Shown: positions 43,403 to 52,929, counted from the first letter of the stretch. The stretch: 64,000 nucleotides of DNA from CAZSHX01 sp964606895 (GCA_964606895.1 CAZSHX010000009.1:1-64000); one strand, 5' to 3'. Numbers and translations: made by a program. The notes: generated from the letters alone by a model not told the origin.

Positions 43403-44160
43403 AAATTCTGTGCTGTGTTAATAATGGATATAAACCCTTCACCTTTCAATGATGCTCCGCCAATCAAAGCACCATGGACATTATCGAGAGCTAAAATTGA
43501 CTGTGCATTCTCGGCTGTAACACTACCGCCATACTGGATTAACGTTGTTTTGCCTTCATTCCCTATAACTTCAATCAATTTATTTCTTATAAAGTCATGA
43601 GCTGTCTTTATTTGTTCGATTGTTGCGGCTATGCCTGTGCCGATTGCCCAAACGGGTTCGTACGCAACCACAATATGATTCAAATCAACGGTAGAATTGA
43701 ATTTCAAACCAATTTCCAATTGTCTCGTCAAAACATCAAAAGTTTTATTAGCTTGTCTTTCAGCAAGAGTTTCACCAATGCAAACAATGGCTTTCAGTCC
43801 TGCATCCAAAATTGCAGTAGCCTTTTGATTAATTAACAGGTCATCTTCACCAAAATAAGCTCTTCTTTCGGAATGTCCCGTGATGATATAAGTACAACCA
43901 AGATAAGTCAGCATAGGTATTGAGATTTCACCCGTAAACGCTCCGTTGGGTTTGAAATGACAGTTCTGAGCACCAAGAGCTATATCTGTTCCTTTCACAA
44001 TTTTGCCAACTGACTGCAAATTTGTAAAAGGAGGACATATAAGAACCTGAACATTATTACACGATTTTTTGTAGCCACCTGTTATAAATTCCGCAAGTTT
44101 TTCTGCTTCGAATGCATTGGTGTTCATTTTCCAATTGCCTGCGATTAATATTTCTTTCAT
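43399..44160 (-). CDS. tpiA: Triosephosphate isomerase
   Basis: This glycolytic enzyme interconverts DHAP and glyceraldehyde-3-phosphate. NWKMN near the N-terminus, catalytic His in ITGHSERRAYFGE and catalytic Glu in VVAYEPVWAIGTG are present, with the phosphate-binding IQYGGSV and GALIGGASL. Length 253. It overlaps both lptC and pgsA by 4 bases, so the three are translationally coupled. Confidence 0.96.
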   Translation of the reverse strand: MKEILIAGNWKMNTNAFEAEKLAEFITGGYKKSCNNVQVLICPPFTNLQSVGKIVKGTDIALGAQNCHFKPNGAFTGEISIPMLTYLGCTYIITGHSERRAYFGEDDLLINQKATAILDAGLKAIVCIGETLAERQANKTFDVLTRQLEIGLKFNSTVDLNHIVVAYEPVWAIGTGIAATIEQIKTAHDFIRNKLIEVIGNEGKTTLIQYGGSVTAENAQSILALDNVHGALIGGASLKGEGFISIINTAQNL

Positions 44161-44732
44161 CTTTGTACTCCGCTAACTTTAAAAATTTTATATTTGATTA
44201 AGTATTGGTCAGACTCTAAACCGTATCCGGTTATTGTTTCGTTCGGTCGTGTAATTTTAACAAAAGCTGTAGTAAAGAGTTTCTGAGTCTTGTTGTTCCA
44301 TGAAAGAACAGAAGTTTCGAGTTTTGTTTTGGAACTGTCTCCTATAACAACTACATTGCCCGTTGCAAGCATATCCTTCGTTCGGTCATCCACTCGTGCA
44401 CTGTCTGCTGTAAGAATGCTTACTCTCTTTCCGGAAAGTTTCGACATGAAATCAACCTGAAAACCGCCATCCATAAGAGTTTCATATCTTTGGCTGAACA
44501 CCCTTGTGCGTTTTGCATGAAGAATCGCCTTCGTAAATGAAGAATCAATAAAAAACACTTCCACATTCCAACCGGTTTGGTCGGGTTCTATCGTTAGATT
44601 GAGTGAATCCTTATTGTTTTTTTTCACTTCTGCTTTTTCAGTACACGAAGTAAGTATGGAAAACACAAAAATGCTTAAAAAAAAGATGAATTCTAAGCGA
44701 TTAGGTACTATATTTTGAAATTTAGTTTTCAA
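44157..44732 (-). CDS. lptC: LptC-like LPS export protein (lipoprotein form)
   Basis: The 191-residue protein has a lipoprotein-like N-terminus (FIFFLSIFVFSILTSC) and the LptC/OstA-like beta pattern: GWNVEVFFIDSSFTKAILHA, then VSILTADSARVDDRTKDMLA, TGNVVVIGDSS and ETITGYGLESDQ. It should bridge LPS from the inner membrane to LptA. It lies 3 bp after kdsA, which makes the LPS core sugar KDO. Confidence 0.82.
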   Translation of the reverse strand: MKTKFQNIVPNRLEFIFFLSIFVFSILTSCTEKAEVKKNNKDSLNLTIEPDQTGWNVEVFFIDSSFTKAILHAKRTRVFSQRYETLMDGGFQVDFMSKLSGKRVSILTADSARVDDRTKDMLATGNVVVIGDSSKTKLETSVLSWNNKTQKLFTTAFVKITRPNETITGYGLESDQYLIKYKIFKVSGVQR

Positions 44733-44735
44733 TTA

Positions 44736-45533
44736 TTACTCACTTGATTTTACTGCATTATTAACTTTAACAATCCCGTCAATAAATCTTTCTACTTTAC
44801 TGAGTTCAAGTTGAGTTGCTGAATCAGATAAAGCTCTTGGCGGATGGGGGTGTGTTTCGAAAAACAGACCGTCAATCCCTACAGCAACAGCGGCTCGGGC
44901 TAAGGACGAAATAAACTCAGGTTTACCTCCGGATTGTTCACCCAAAGATGGTTGCTGAACGGAATGAGTGGCATCATAAACAACGGGACACCCGAATTTC
45001 TTCATCTCGATTATAGAACGGAAGTCAACAACTAAATCATGATAGCCGAAAAAAGTGCCTCTTTCAGTTAGCCAAACATCATTTTCGCTTACAGCCGATA
45101 CTTTATCATAAGCTTTTTTCATATCTTCGGGAGACATGAACTGACCTTTTTTGATATTAACAACTTTGTTGGTTCTTCCTGCCGCCTGTAGAATATCGGT
45201 TTGCCTTGATAAGAATGCAGGGACCTGCAAGACATCAACATATTCTGCCGCCATCTCGGCATCTTCAACCGAATGAAAATCGGTTATAACAGGAATATTA
45301 TATTTTTCTCTTATATCAGCCAGATACTTCAAAGCAAGTCTGTCACCAATTCCGGTGAAAGAATTAAGGCTGGTTCTGTTTGCCTTTTTGTATGATGATT
45401 TGAAAACAAGAGGCAGATTGTATTTACCGCAAACTTCCGTAAGCTTTCCGGCTGTTTCATCAAGCATTTCCCATGACTCTACAACACAGGGTCCGGCAAT
45501 AATAAATAAAGAAGAAAATTTCAAATTTTGCAT
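44736..45533 (-). CDS. kdsA: 3-deoxy-8-phosphooctulonate synthase
   Basis: It condenses PEP and arabinose-5-phosphate to KDO-8-phosphate for LPS. Visible: FIIAGPCVVES, VFKSSYKKANRTSLNSFTG, VITDFHSVEDAE, VLQVPAFLSRQTDIL, VNIKKGQFMSPEDM, WLTERGTFFGY and the C-terminal FFETHPHPPRALSDSATQL. The 265-residue length is normal. It is the first gene of a five-gene operon. Confidence 0.96.
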   Translation of the reverse strand: MQNLKFSSLFIIAGPCVVESWEMLDETAGKLTEVCGKYNLPLVFKSSYKKANRTSLNSFTGIGDRLALKYLADIREKYNIPVITDFHSVEDAEMAAEYVDVLQVPAFLSRQTDILQAAGRTNKVVNIKKGQFMSPEDMKKAYDKVSAVSENDVWLTERGTFFGYHDLVVDFRSIIEMKKFGCPVVYDATHSVQQPSLGEQSGGKPEFISSLARAAVAVGIDGLFFETHPHPPRALSDSATQLELSKVERFIDGIVKVNNAVKSSE

Positions 45534-45667
45534 TTAATTATACTTTTATTAGTTTTACACTTTACAAAATACTAAAAGACTGAGAAAAAACAAATTTATG
45601 TAAAAAATATTATTTAATTTTTTATTATTTTTTCAGAAAAAAAACTGTTATCTTTGAAATACTATTT

Positions 45668-45685
45668 TTGCACCTTGTAGTGCAA
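45668..45685. promoter_or_regulatory. Inverted repeat upstream of comB
   Basis: TTGCAC-N6-GTGCAA lies 30 bp before the comB ATG, overlapping the end of a TATTTTTG box (45663-45670). This position suits an operator or leader hairpin. The divergent gap with kdsA (45534-45715) also has a TATCTTTG box at 45649. Confidence 0.45.
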
Positions 45686-45715
45686 CAGTATTATATATTA
45701 TTTAAAGCAGCATAA

Positions 45716-46459
45716 ATGAGAATAGACGCATTATTAACACCTTTTTTTCCCGAAAAGGAAAATCTGTTTAATGACACAATAGTACTTATGATTGATGTCA
45801 TGCGGGCAAGCACTACTGTTTGTTCAGCTATATATAATGGTGCCAGGGAAGTGATTCCAACTGACGGCACAGATAAAGCAATTCAGATTTACAACAACTT
45901 GAGTAAAGAAATCAGATTTCTCGGTGGTGAAAGAGGCGGAGTGAAACCTTCAGGTTTCGATGCAGGCAATTCACCGTTAGAGTACTCCGAATCCTCAGTC
46001 AGAAATAAAACTGTTATTCTGACTACTACCAACGGTACAAAAATATTCCAAAAGGCAAAATTGGCTAAAATTCGTATTGTTGCCGGTTTTGTCAATATAT
46101 CGGCAATTATTGAATATCTGAGAAAGAATTTTTTCGGAAAAGATAATGTACCTGATATATTTTTGCTATGTGCAGGTAATGACGGCAGAATATCGTACGA
46201 GGATACAATCTGTGCCGGAGCCTATATTCATGAATTCAACCGGACTTTCAAAGTTAACGACATGACAGATTCAGCTCATTTATCCATGAATCTTTACAAT
46301 CTGCATGCAAAGGATTTAAAAGAATTTTTAGGTTCGAGCGAACATGCCCTGAAACTTAAAACTCTCGGTTATTTTGAGGATATCAATTCTTGTCTGACCT
46401 TTGATAAATATCCGGTTGTTCCCGTTATTTCAGGTAACGGAATCAAAAGAGGAGACTAA
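45716..46459 (+). CDS. comB: 2-phosphosulfolactate phosphatase (ComB family)
   Basis: This 247-residue protein carries the ComB pattern: MIDVMRASTTVCSAIYNGA, LGGERGGVKPSGFDAGNSP, ILTTTNGTKIF and LLCAGNDGRISYEDTICAG. ComB removes phosphate from 2-phosphosulfolactate in coenzyme M synthesis. In bacteria the real substrate is often unclear. No other comABC genes are nearby. It lies 79 bp before ftsK in the same direction. Confidence 0.9.
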   Translation: MRIDALLTPFFPEKENLFNDTIVLMIDVMRASTTVCSAIYNGAREVIPTDGTDKAIQIYNNLSKEIRFLGGERGGVKPSGFDAGNSPLEYSESSVRNKTVILTTTNGTKIFQKAKLAKIRIVAGFVNISAIIEYLRKNFFGKDNVPDIFLLCAGNDGRISYEDTICAGAYIHEFNRTFKVNDMTDSAHLSMNLYNLHAKDLKEFLGSSEHALKLKTLGYFEDINSCLTFDKYPVVPVISGNGIKRGD

Positions 46460-46524
46460 AGCAAATGATGAACCTTAGAGCAAAGTTAGTTGATAATTGC
46501 CAATTCATTCAAGAATTTTCGAAT

Positions 46525-46530
46525 GGGAGG
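46525..46530 (+). promoter_or_regulatory. Shine-Dalgarno site deciding the ftsK start
   Basis: GGGAGG lies 8 nt before the ATG at 46539. It argues against the upstream TTG at 46497. Confidence 0.65.
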
Positions 46531-46538
46531 ATATAATT

Positions 46539-49325
46539 ATGCCGTCTGGAAATGATGATGTAATTATCAAAAGAAAAAAAGCTGATGCAGTCATTGCAAA
46601 AGCCGAAAAGACAAAAGCTGAAGAAAAAAGCAGTAAAAAACCTCAAAAGAAAGTTGATTTTTCAAAGCAATTTGAAAGAAATGTCAGAATTTTTGCGGTT
46701 TTGCTTTTTCTTATTTCTATTCTTGTTCTGGCTTCAATAGTTTCTTACACTGCTAAAGACGAACCCAGCACAGAGATTTCATTCGGAGACCTGTTCGGAC
46801 TTCTTCGCGGAAATGATGCTATTATTTTGAAGGCTCAAGCTACCCATAACTGGCTCGGATTGGTTGGAGCAGTAGTTTCCAACCTGCTGATTAACTTCAC
46901 AATCGGCTTTTGGATTATATATTTACCTTTTTTTCTGGGATTATGGGCTTTCAGTCTGTATAAAAATTTTAAAATATCTGTAAAAGTTCTGAAGATGTCT
47001 CTCTTTGTTTCAATACTTGCTTTCCTGCTTTCAGGAACAGTTGGCACATTGACAAAGATCAGCTGGTTTTCATCCATTAGCAAAGAATGGGTAGGTGTTT
47101 CAGGATTTTTTCTTTCTTCTGTCACTTCCAATTTAATTGGTGCATTTGGCTCTTTTCTTGTTTTCCTGACTATGATATCTCTGACATTAGTATTAGGATT
47201 CAAGCTAAGTCCTGAAGCAATTTACAAAAAATCAGCCGAATGGATAAAAGACCAATATCAGAAGATTATATCATTTAATCTATTTACAAAACGAGAAAAA
47301 CCTACTCCTAATGTTCCCTTGAATGATAATGAATCGCAAACTGTAAGCAATCAGGAAGCGGAAGATTCTGTTGAACCTGCAAGAATCATTAGAAGAAACA
47401 TTAATTATCAGATTAATAAACCTGATAATTCATCCGATATGGTACACCCTTTCCTGGGAAAAAATGTTGTGCCTTCTGCTTCAGATGATTATATTGATAA
47501 TGAAGAACCATTTATTGAAGATGAGCAAGCCCCTCTCAAAAAAAAGGACTTTAATATTTCTATAAATCCGATCAAATCTGAACCTAAAACAATAGAGGAT
47601 ATAGAGGATGGTCAACCAAAACGAACCCATTTCAATAAAGACTACCTGAAAATTTCAGAAGATGAAATTTCAATGGAAGAAGCTTCACTTGCAAATGATA
47701 TTGAATCAGAAGATGAAATAATTTTTGATGAAGAAAATGAAAATGAACTTCTGCCCAACTCAAAAAAACCATTAGTGGTAACACTTCAGGAAAAACCCTA
47801 TGAAGAACCTGTACCCGAAAATGTATTAAGCACATGGATTCATGACCAGGAAATTGATTACCGTCCTCCGGGGCTCAATCTGCTGATTGATGACGGCGAG
47901 CAGATAATGGTTGATGAAGATGAACTGAAATCCAATGCCAAAATATTACAGGAAAAGCTTGAAACATTTAAGATTTTCATCGAGAATATGAGCGTTACTC
48001 CCGGTCCGGTAGTTACACAATATGAATTTGTTCCTGCGGCTGGAATTAAAATCAGCAGGATAGAAAGTCTTTCTGACGATATTGCTATGGCTCTTAAAGC
48101 TCCGGGCATTAGAATTATAGCACCTGTTCCGGGAAAGGGAACGGTAGGTATTGAAATTCCAAACAGGAATCCTGTTCTCGTTCGTTTTGGAAGTGTCATC
48201 AAATCACCAAGATTCAATAATTCGAATTTCAGACTGCCGATTGTTCTTGGTAAAACAATTTCGGGTGAAGTTTATGCAACTGACCTTACAAAAATGCCTC
48301 ACCTTCTTATAGCAGGGGCAACAGGCAAAGGTAAGAGCGTCGGAATTAATACAATCATCGCATCGCTTATTTATAAGATACATCCCAAGAATTTAAAATT
48401 TGTTATAATTGACCCGAAGAAAGTAGAACTAAGACAATATTCAGCTTTGGAAAAACATTTCCTTGCTGTTTCGCCTGAAGTTAACAGCACAATCATTACA
48501 GATCCCCAAGATGCTATTGTTGCCCTTAAAGCAGTATGTGCCGAGATGGATCTTCGATATGGAATACTTGCAAGTGCCGGTCAGAGAAACATTTTCGATT
48601 ACAACAAAAAAGTTGCCGAAGGCGGTTACAAAAATGCTAAAGATATTATGCACCGTCAGCTTCCATTTATAGTTGTGGTAATTGATGAGTTGGCAGATTT
48701 GATGATGACAGCCTCGAAAGAAGTTGAGGCTCCGATTATCCGCATTGCACAGCTTGCAAGGGCGGTCGGGATTCATTTGGTCGTTGCTACCCAAAGACCT
48801 TCGGTGGACGTTATCACAGGCATTATAAAGGCTAATTTCCCTGCCCGTATTTCTTACAAGGTTGCATCAAAAGTTGATTCCCGAACAATTCTGGACGGGA
48901 TGGGTGCGGAACAGCTTCTCGGAAACGGTGATTTGCTTTTCATGGGCGGCGGAACACCTGAAGCAATCAGGATTCAAAACTCTTTCATAAGTACCGAGGA
49001 AGTTGAAAATATCTGTGAATTCATCGGTAAGCAAAAAGGTTATTCTCAGCCTTATATGTTACCAAGCCTGAATGATGGTCCTACAAATAACGCAGGTATT
49101 TCAAAAGAAGACCGCGACCCTTTGTTCGAAGAATCAGCAAGGATTGTTATTCGTCACCAGCAGGCTTCGGTTTCTCTCATTCAGCGTAGGATGAAAGTCG
49201 GATATGCCCGTGCAGGCAGAATTGTTGATGAACTGGAAGCCGCCGGAGTTATCGGTCCTTATGACGGCAGTAAAGCCCGCTCTGTACTTTTGGAATCTGA
49301 AATGGAACTCGAAGCAATTCTCTAA
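46539..49325 (+). CDS. ftsK: DNA translocase FtsK/SpoIIIE
   Basis: It pumps chromosomal DNA at the division septum. The start at 46539 has a strong GGGAGG site and gives 928 residues. There are four membrane segments (~45-235), then a long acidic linker (~260-440), then the motor: LLIAGATGKGKSVGIN (Walker A, ~593), IIDPKKVELRQYSAL, and VVVIDELADLMM (Walker B, ~712), with HLVVATQRPSVDVITG. The C-terminal gamma winged-helix, which reads KOPS-like DNA sites, is at ~860-920 (SVSLIQRRMKVGYARAGRIV). It ends 1 bp from the stop of convergent murA. Confidence 0.95.
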   Translation: MPSGNDDVIIKRKKADAVIAKAEKTKAEEKSSKKPQKKVDFSKQFERNVRIFAVLLFLISILVLASIVSYTAKDEPSTEISFGDLFGLLRGNDAIILKAQATHNWLGLVGAVVSNLLINFTIGFWIIYLPFFLGLWAFSLYKNFKISVKVLKMSLFVSILAFLLSGTVGTLTKISWFSSISKEWVGVSGFFLSSVTSNLIGAFGSFLVFLTMISLTLVLGFKLSPEAIYKKSAEWIKDQYQKIISFNLFTKREKPTPNVPLNDNESQTVSNQEAEDSVEPARIIRRNINYQINKPDNSSDMVHPFLGKNVVPSASDDYIDNEEPFIEDEQAPLKKKDFNISINPIKSEPKTIEDIEDGQPKRTHFNKDYLKISEDEISMEEASLANDIESEDEIIFDEENENELLPNSKKPLVVTLQEKPYEEPVPENVLSTWIHDQEIDYRPPGLNLLIDDGEQIMVDEDELKSNAKILQEKLETFKIFIENMSVTPGPVVTQYEFVPAAGIKISRIESLSDDIAMALKAPGIRIIAPVPGKGTVGIEIPNRNPVLVRFGSVIKSPRFNNSNFRLPIVLGKTISGEVYATDLTKMPHLLIAGATGKGKSVGINTIIASLIYKIHPKNLKFVIIDPKKVELRQYSALEKHFLAVSPEVNSTIITDPQDAIVALKAVCAEMDLRYGILASAGQRNIFDYNKKVAEGGYKNAKDIMHRQLPFIVVVIDELADLMMTASKEVEAPIIRIAQLARAVGIHLVVATQRPSVDVITGIIKANFPARISYKVASKVDSRTILDGMGAEQLLGNGDLLFMGGGTPEAIRIQNSFISTEEVENICEFIGKQKGYSQPYMLPSLNDGPTNNAGISKEDRDPLFEESARIVIRHQQASVSLIQRRMKVGYARAGRIVDELEAAGVIGPYDGSKARSVLLESEMELEAIL

Positions 49326-49326
49326 A

Positions 49327-50589
49327 TCAGCACAACTCAGTCTTGACTCTTTTAATATTTGCACCGAGAGCCTGAAGACGGTTTTCAATACTTTCATATC
49401 CACGGTCTATATGGTAAACTCTGAGTACTTCTGTTTTTCCTTCGGTGACAAGAGCAGAAAGCACCAAGGAAGCACTTGCTCTCAAATCGGAAGACATTAC
49501 AATTGCTCCTGATAGCCGTTTCCCGCCGTTTACAACAGCAGTATTGTCCGAGGCATGAATATCAGCTCCAAGTCTTTGGAGTTCGGGAACATGCTTAAAA
49601 CGGTCGGTATAAATTGTATCTGAAATCCTCGAAGCACCATCTGCAAGCATCATGTATGACATCCATTGTGCCTGCACGTCCGTCGGGAATCCGGGATAAA
49701 TCGAAGTTGTAATATCCACGGGTTTAGGTGCATTCTGCATTTCAAGAAATATTTTATCGCAGTTAACATCAATTGTGCAACCTGATTCTTCAAGTTTGGA
49801 CAGAACGGCAGATAAATGATAGGGATTTGTACCTTCGAGCTCAATTTTCCCTTGAGTCATAGCAACTGCAATTAAATATGTTGCGGCTTCTATTCTGTCA
49901 GGAATTGTTTCTTCGTCAACGGGATGCAAATTGTCAACTCCTTCGATTTCGAGGGTGGAAGTTCCAATACCGTCAATTTTTGCACCCATTTTAACTAACA
50001 TTCTTGCAAGAGCAGTTATTTCAGGTTCGATTGCTGAGTTAGTGAGTAATGATGTTCCTTTGGCAAGTGTAGCCGCCATCATCACATTACCTGTTGCTCC
50101 GACACTTGAAATGTCGAAATGGAATTTTGCTCCGTGAAGTTTTTCGGCTTTTGCTATAACATAACCGCCATCCAACTGTATTTCAGCCCCGAGTTTTTCA
50201 AGTCCCTTTAAGTGAAGATCAACCGGACGCGGACCCCAAGCACAACCTCCGGGAAGAGAAACCTTTGCATAACCGTATCTTGAAATCAGAGGACCAAGGA
50301 CATAAAATGATGCTCTCATTTTTTTGACATGTTCATAGGGAGCTTCGTAACTTGTTATATTTGAAGAGTCAACAAAAAGTTCGTTTCCGTTTAATTCGCA
50401 AAAAACCCCCATCGAACCGAGTAATCGGGAAAATGTCCAGACATCTCTTAGATTTGGTGTGTTGTATAGATGATAAATGCCGGGAGCCAGCAGAGTTGCG
50501 GGCATAAGTGCCAAAGAGCCATTCTTTGCACCAGATATTTTAAGTCTTCCGACTAACCTGTTTCCACCTTCAATTATAAATTTGTCCAT
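49327..50589 (-). CDS. murA: UDP-N-acetylglucosamine 1-carboxyvinyltransferase
   Basis: It performs the first committed step of peptidoglycan synthesis, with PEP as donor. KISGAKNGSLALMPATLLA is at the N-terminus, the catalytic Cys (fosfomycin target) is Cys116 in GGCAWGPRPVDLHLKG, and FPTDVQAQWMSYM and HIDRGYESIENRLQALGA follow. The start is the ATG at 50589. A TTG 12 bases upstream is less likely. Length 420. A TATTTTTG box lies upstream near 50640 without a clear -33 element. Confidence 0.95.
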   Translation of the reverse strand: MDKFIIEGGNRLVGRLKISGAKNGSLALMPATLLAPGIYHLYNTPNLRDVWTFSRLLGSMGVFCELNGNELFVDSSNITSYEAPYEHVKKMRASFYVLGPLISRYGYAKVSLPGGCAWGPRPVDLHLKGLEKLGAEIQLDGGYVIAKAEKLHGAKFHFDISSVGATGNVMMAATLAKGTSLLTNSAIEPEITALARMLVKMGAKIDGIGTSTLEIEGVDNLHPVDEETIPDRIEAATYLIAVAMTQGKIELEGTNPYHLSAVLSKLEESGCTIDVNCDKIFLEMQNAPKPVDITTSIYPGFPTDVQAQWMSYMMLADGASRISDTIYTDRFKHVPELQRLGADIHASDNTAVVNGGKRLSGAIVMSSDLRASASLVLSALVTEGKTEVLRVYHIDRGYESIENRLQALGANIKRVKTELC

Positions 50590-50857
50590 TGTCTCATTCA
50601 AATTAGATTATTAATCAAACACAGTTTGCAAGGCACAAAAATAAGACATTTTAGGGAAAAAATTGATGGATATTTATTAGAAACAAAATAGACAGTAAAT
50701 ATAACAGTACAATCGAAAATGTATTCGAAATCCTGAAATTTCAAATTTGTTATACGATTCAAATTAGTTAGCTAATCCGAAGTCTTATTTCAAAGAAAAT
50801 AATAGAATGAAAGAATGATACTCTAATATTACCTTCTTAGAAATAAGCCCGGAAATT

Positions 50858-51316
50858 CTAGATCAAAATCGAACGTATAAAACTGTTCGGTTTGTTGTCG
50901 TTACTTTCTAAAATAGACTCAAGACTATTTTTATCCAGATAGCTTTCACCGCGATTTATTGCAAGAATCGCATCTATGACTTCATTAATGCTAACTGATT
51001 TGGTTAAATAACCGGATGCACCGAGTTCCATAGATTTCTTGATTATCCAGCTTTCCGAATGACCCGACAGAACAAGAATTTTAATATCCTTATTCATTTT
51101 ATTGAGCTTCTCCATCACCTGAATGCCATCAACAAATGGAAGTGATATATCGAGTAATATCAGATCAATTTCTTTTTCATCTATTGACTTAAGAACTTCA
51201 GCACCATCACTAACAACGCCAACAACTTCGATCATTTCTGAGCTACTCAGCATCCTTGCCAGTAATTTTGCTGTGACACTATGGTCCTCTGCTACCAGAA
51301 CCTTCAATTTCTTCAT
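50858..51316 (-). CDS. Response regulator receiver protein lacking an output domain
   Basis: The receiver domain covers residues 3-120: VLVAEDHSVTAKLL (acidic pocket), LILLDISLPFVDG with the acceptor Asp, ILVLSGHSE and LTKSV with the conserved Lys. The sequence and the region after it (EVIDAILAINRGESYLDKNS) are of the NarL/FixJ type, but the protein ends at 152 residues, where the LuxR helix-turn-helix should begin. No helix-turn-helix could be recovered from any frame in the following 250 bp. It is either a single-domain regulator or a truncated one. No histidine kinase is adjacent. A TACGTA cluster lies ~130-180 bp upstream. Confidence 0.85.
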   Translation of the reverse strand: MKKLKVLVAEDHSVTAKLLARMLSSSEMIEVVGVVSDGAEVLKSIDEKEIDLILLDISLPFVDGIQVMEKLNKMNKDIKILVLSGHSESWIIKKSMELGASGYLTKSVSINEVIDAILAINRGESYLDKNSLESILESNDNKPNSFIRSILI

Positions 51317-51445
51317 TTGGTACCTGCTTTTTTCATTCTTACAGATTGTTTTAGAATTAGTTAATTATTATCTAATGCAAACTTAACAAATAAATCAATA
51401 GGTTAAAGTACCAAAAAACACTTATTTTGTAAAAATACAAGATTC

Positions 51446-51499
51446 TACGTAGATGCTCTAAGTAATTCTACGTAGTCACATTACGTAGTTTTTGGTATA
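51446..51499 (+). promoter_or_regulatory. TACGTA cluster (three copies) with shared 17-bp block
   Basis: TACGTA occurs at 51446, 51469 and 51482. ACGTAGTTTTTGGTATA at 51483-51499 is identical to the block at 921-937 on the other strand. It lies in the 282-bp gap (51317-51598) between the response-regulator start and the end of the BaiN-like gene. Apart from a TAAGTTTG box near 51385, nothing else is recognisable there. Confidence 0.5.
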
Positions 51500-51598
51500 A
51501 AAATACTTTAGTTTTCAAAATTTTCAAATCGGTTGGAAATTCCCGAAAGGTTCATGGAGAATTTCTTAAAATTTTGCAATTGATAGATTTCAATATTA

Positions 51599-52810
51599 TC
51601 ACAAATTTTTTGCGGCTAAAAATCCTGTTGAAAATGCCGCCTGCAAATTATACCCACCGGTATCTCCGTCAATATCCAGAACTTCTCCTGCAAAATAAAG
51701 GTTTTTGACCAATTTGGATTCCATTGTTTTGGGGGATACTTCTTTCAGGCTTACTCCGCCGCTTGTAACCATAGCAATATTATAATCCCCTGTTCTTTCG
51801 ACAGTAATTGGAAATTCGCAAAACAAATCAACCAGTCTGTTTCTCATAGTTTTATTTATCCCTGCAAGATGTGAGTTCTCATCAAGATTGATTTCTGACA
51901 ATACAAGCTTAATAAGGCTCTCGGGTAATTCAAATCTTTTCAGAAATTTCTTCACAGAAAGTTTTCCTTCTTCAATCGCTGTTTCATTAAGAAATTTTCT
52001 GAACTCATCTGTGTACTGCTTAACCAAATTGATTTTTAAAATGTCATTTGGTTCAATATCTCTTGAAAAATCAAGAATTCCAGGTCCGGACAGTCCCCAG
52101 TGAGTGAATCCGATATCACCGGTATGTTCCTTAATCTTACGATTATCACGAAAAAGACTGATTTTGATATTTTCAAACGATACACCGGATATTTCAGAAA
52201 AACTGTAATTTTTGATATAGACAGGAGTCAGTGCCGGTTTGGGTTTAACAAGCGAATGTCCAAGTGCTTTTGCAAATAGGTAGCCATCACCTGTGGAGCC
52301 TGTTGTCGGATAGGATTTACCTCCTGTTGCAATTACGAGTTTGGAACAAAAGTAAGTTTCCAAATTTGTTTGAACAACAAATCTTTCTTCAGATTTTTCA
52401 ATTTTTTTTACAAATTCATTGTAATGAATATCAATTCTCTTTTTTTTACAGTCACTTAACAGGATTGCTAATACATCACCTGAATTTTCCGAAGCAGGAA
52501 AAACCTTTCCGTTTTTATTAATAATAACGTTGATGCCTTGTTCATTTAAATATGCGATTAAATCATTGTTTGTAAACTCCTTCAAGGCAGGAATCATGAA
52601 GCGGTGGTTATCGCCATAGTGCCGGAAAAAGTCACCAATGCTTCCGCTTTGGGTGATATTACATCTTCCTGAACCTGACATCAGAACTTTCTTTCCGGCA
52701 CTTCTGTTCTTTTCAAGAATGAGAACTTTTCTTCCTGACTTTACATTTGCGGCAGTAAAAAGTCCGGCTGGTCCGGCTCCAATAATTATTACATCAAATT
52801 CTCTGCTCAT
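51599..52810 (-). CDS. BaiN/HI0933-like FAD-dependent oxidoreductase
   Basis: The 403-residue flavoprotein begins with the dinucleotide motif IIIGAGPAGLFTAANV. It then carries the family mark GKKVLMSGSGRCNITQ, later VIATGGKSYPTTGSTGDGY, and near the C-terminus VTSGGVSLKEVSP and YFAGEVLDIDGDTGGYNLQ. Members (HI0933, YhiN, BaiN) are soluble NAD(P)/FAD reductases. BaiN acts on bile acids in gut clostridia, but most relatives have unknown substrates. It appears to be monocistronic. Confidence 0.92.
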   Translation of the reverse strand: MSREFDVIIIGAGPAGLFTAANVKSGRKVLILEKNRSAGKKVLMSGSGRCNITQSGSIGDFFRHYGDNHRFMIPALKEFTNNDLIAYLNEQGINVIINKNGKVFPASENSGDVLAILLSDCKKKRIDIHYNEFVKKIEKSEERFVVQTNLETYFCSKLVIATGGKSYPTTGSTGDGYLFAKALGHSLVKPKPALTPVYIKNYSFSEISGVSFENIKISLFRDNRKIKEHTGDIGFTHWGLSGPGILDFSRDIEPNDILKINLVKQYTDEFRKFLNETAIEEGKLSVKKFLKRFELPESLIKLVLSEINLDENSHLAGINKTMRNRLVDLFCEFPITVERTGDYNIAMVTSGGVSLKEVSPKTMESKLVKNLYFAGEVLDIDGDTGGYNLQAAFSTGFLAAKNL

Positions 52811-52929
52811 TTTCTTTCTTGAAAAAATATAAGTTCAACAATCGGCAAAATTAAGAAAATTATCATCATCTTATTGAATTTTTTCGATTTCAATTTTAAG
52901 ATAGTTCGAATAAAAGTTTAATTGATTAA

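Noticed and set aside
50602..50857. Possible frameshifted LuxR helix-turn-helix after the response regulator
   Set aside because: All three minus-strand frames were read by eye. Stops are frequent and no helix-turn-helix motif appears.
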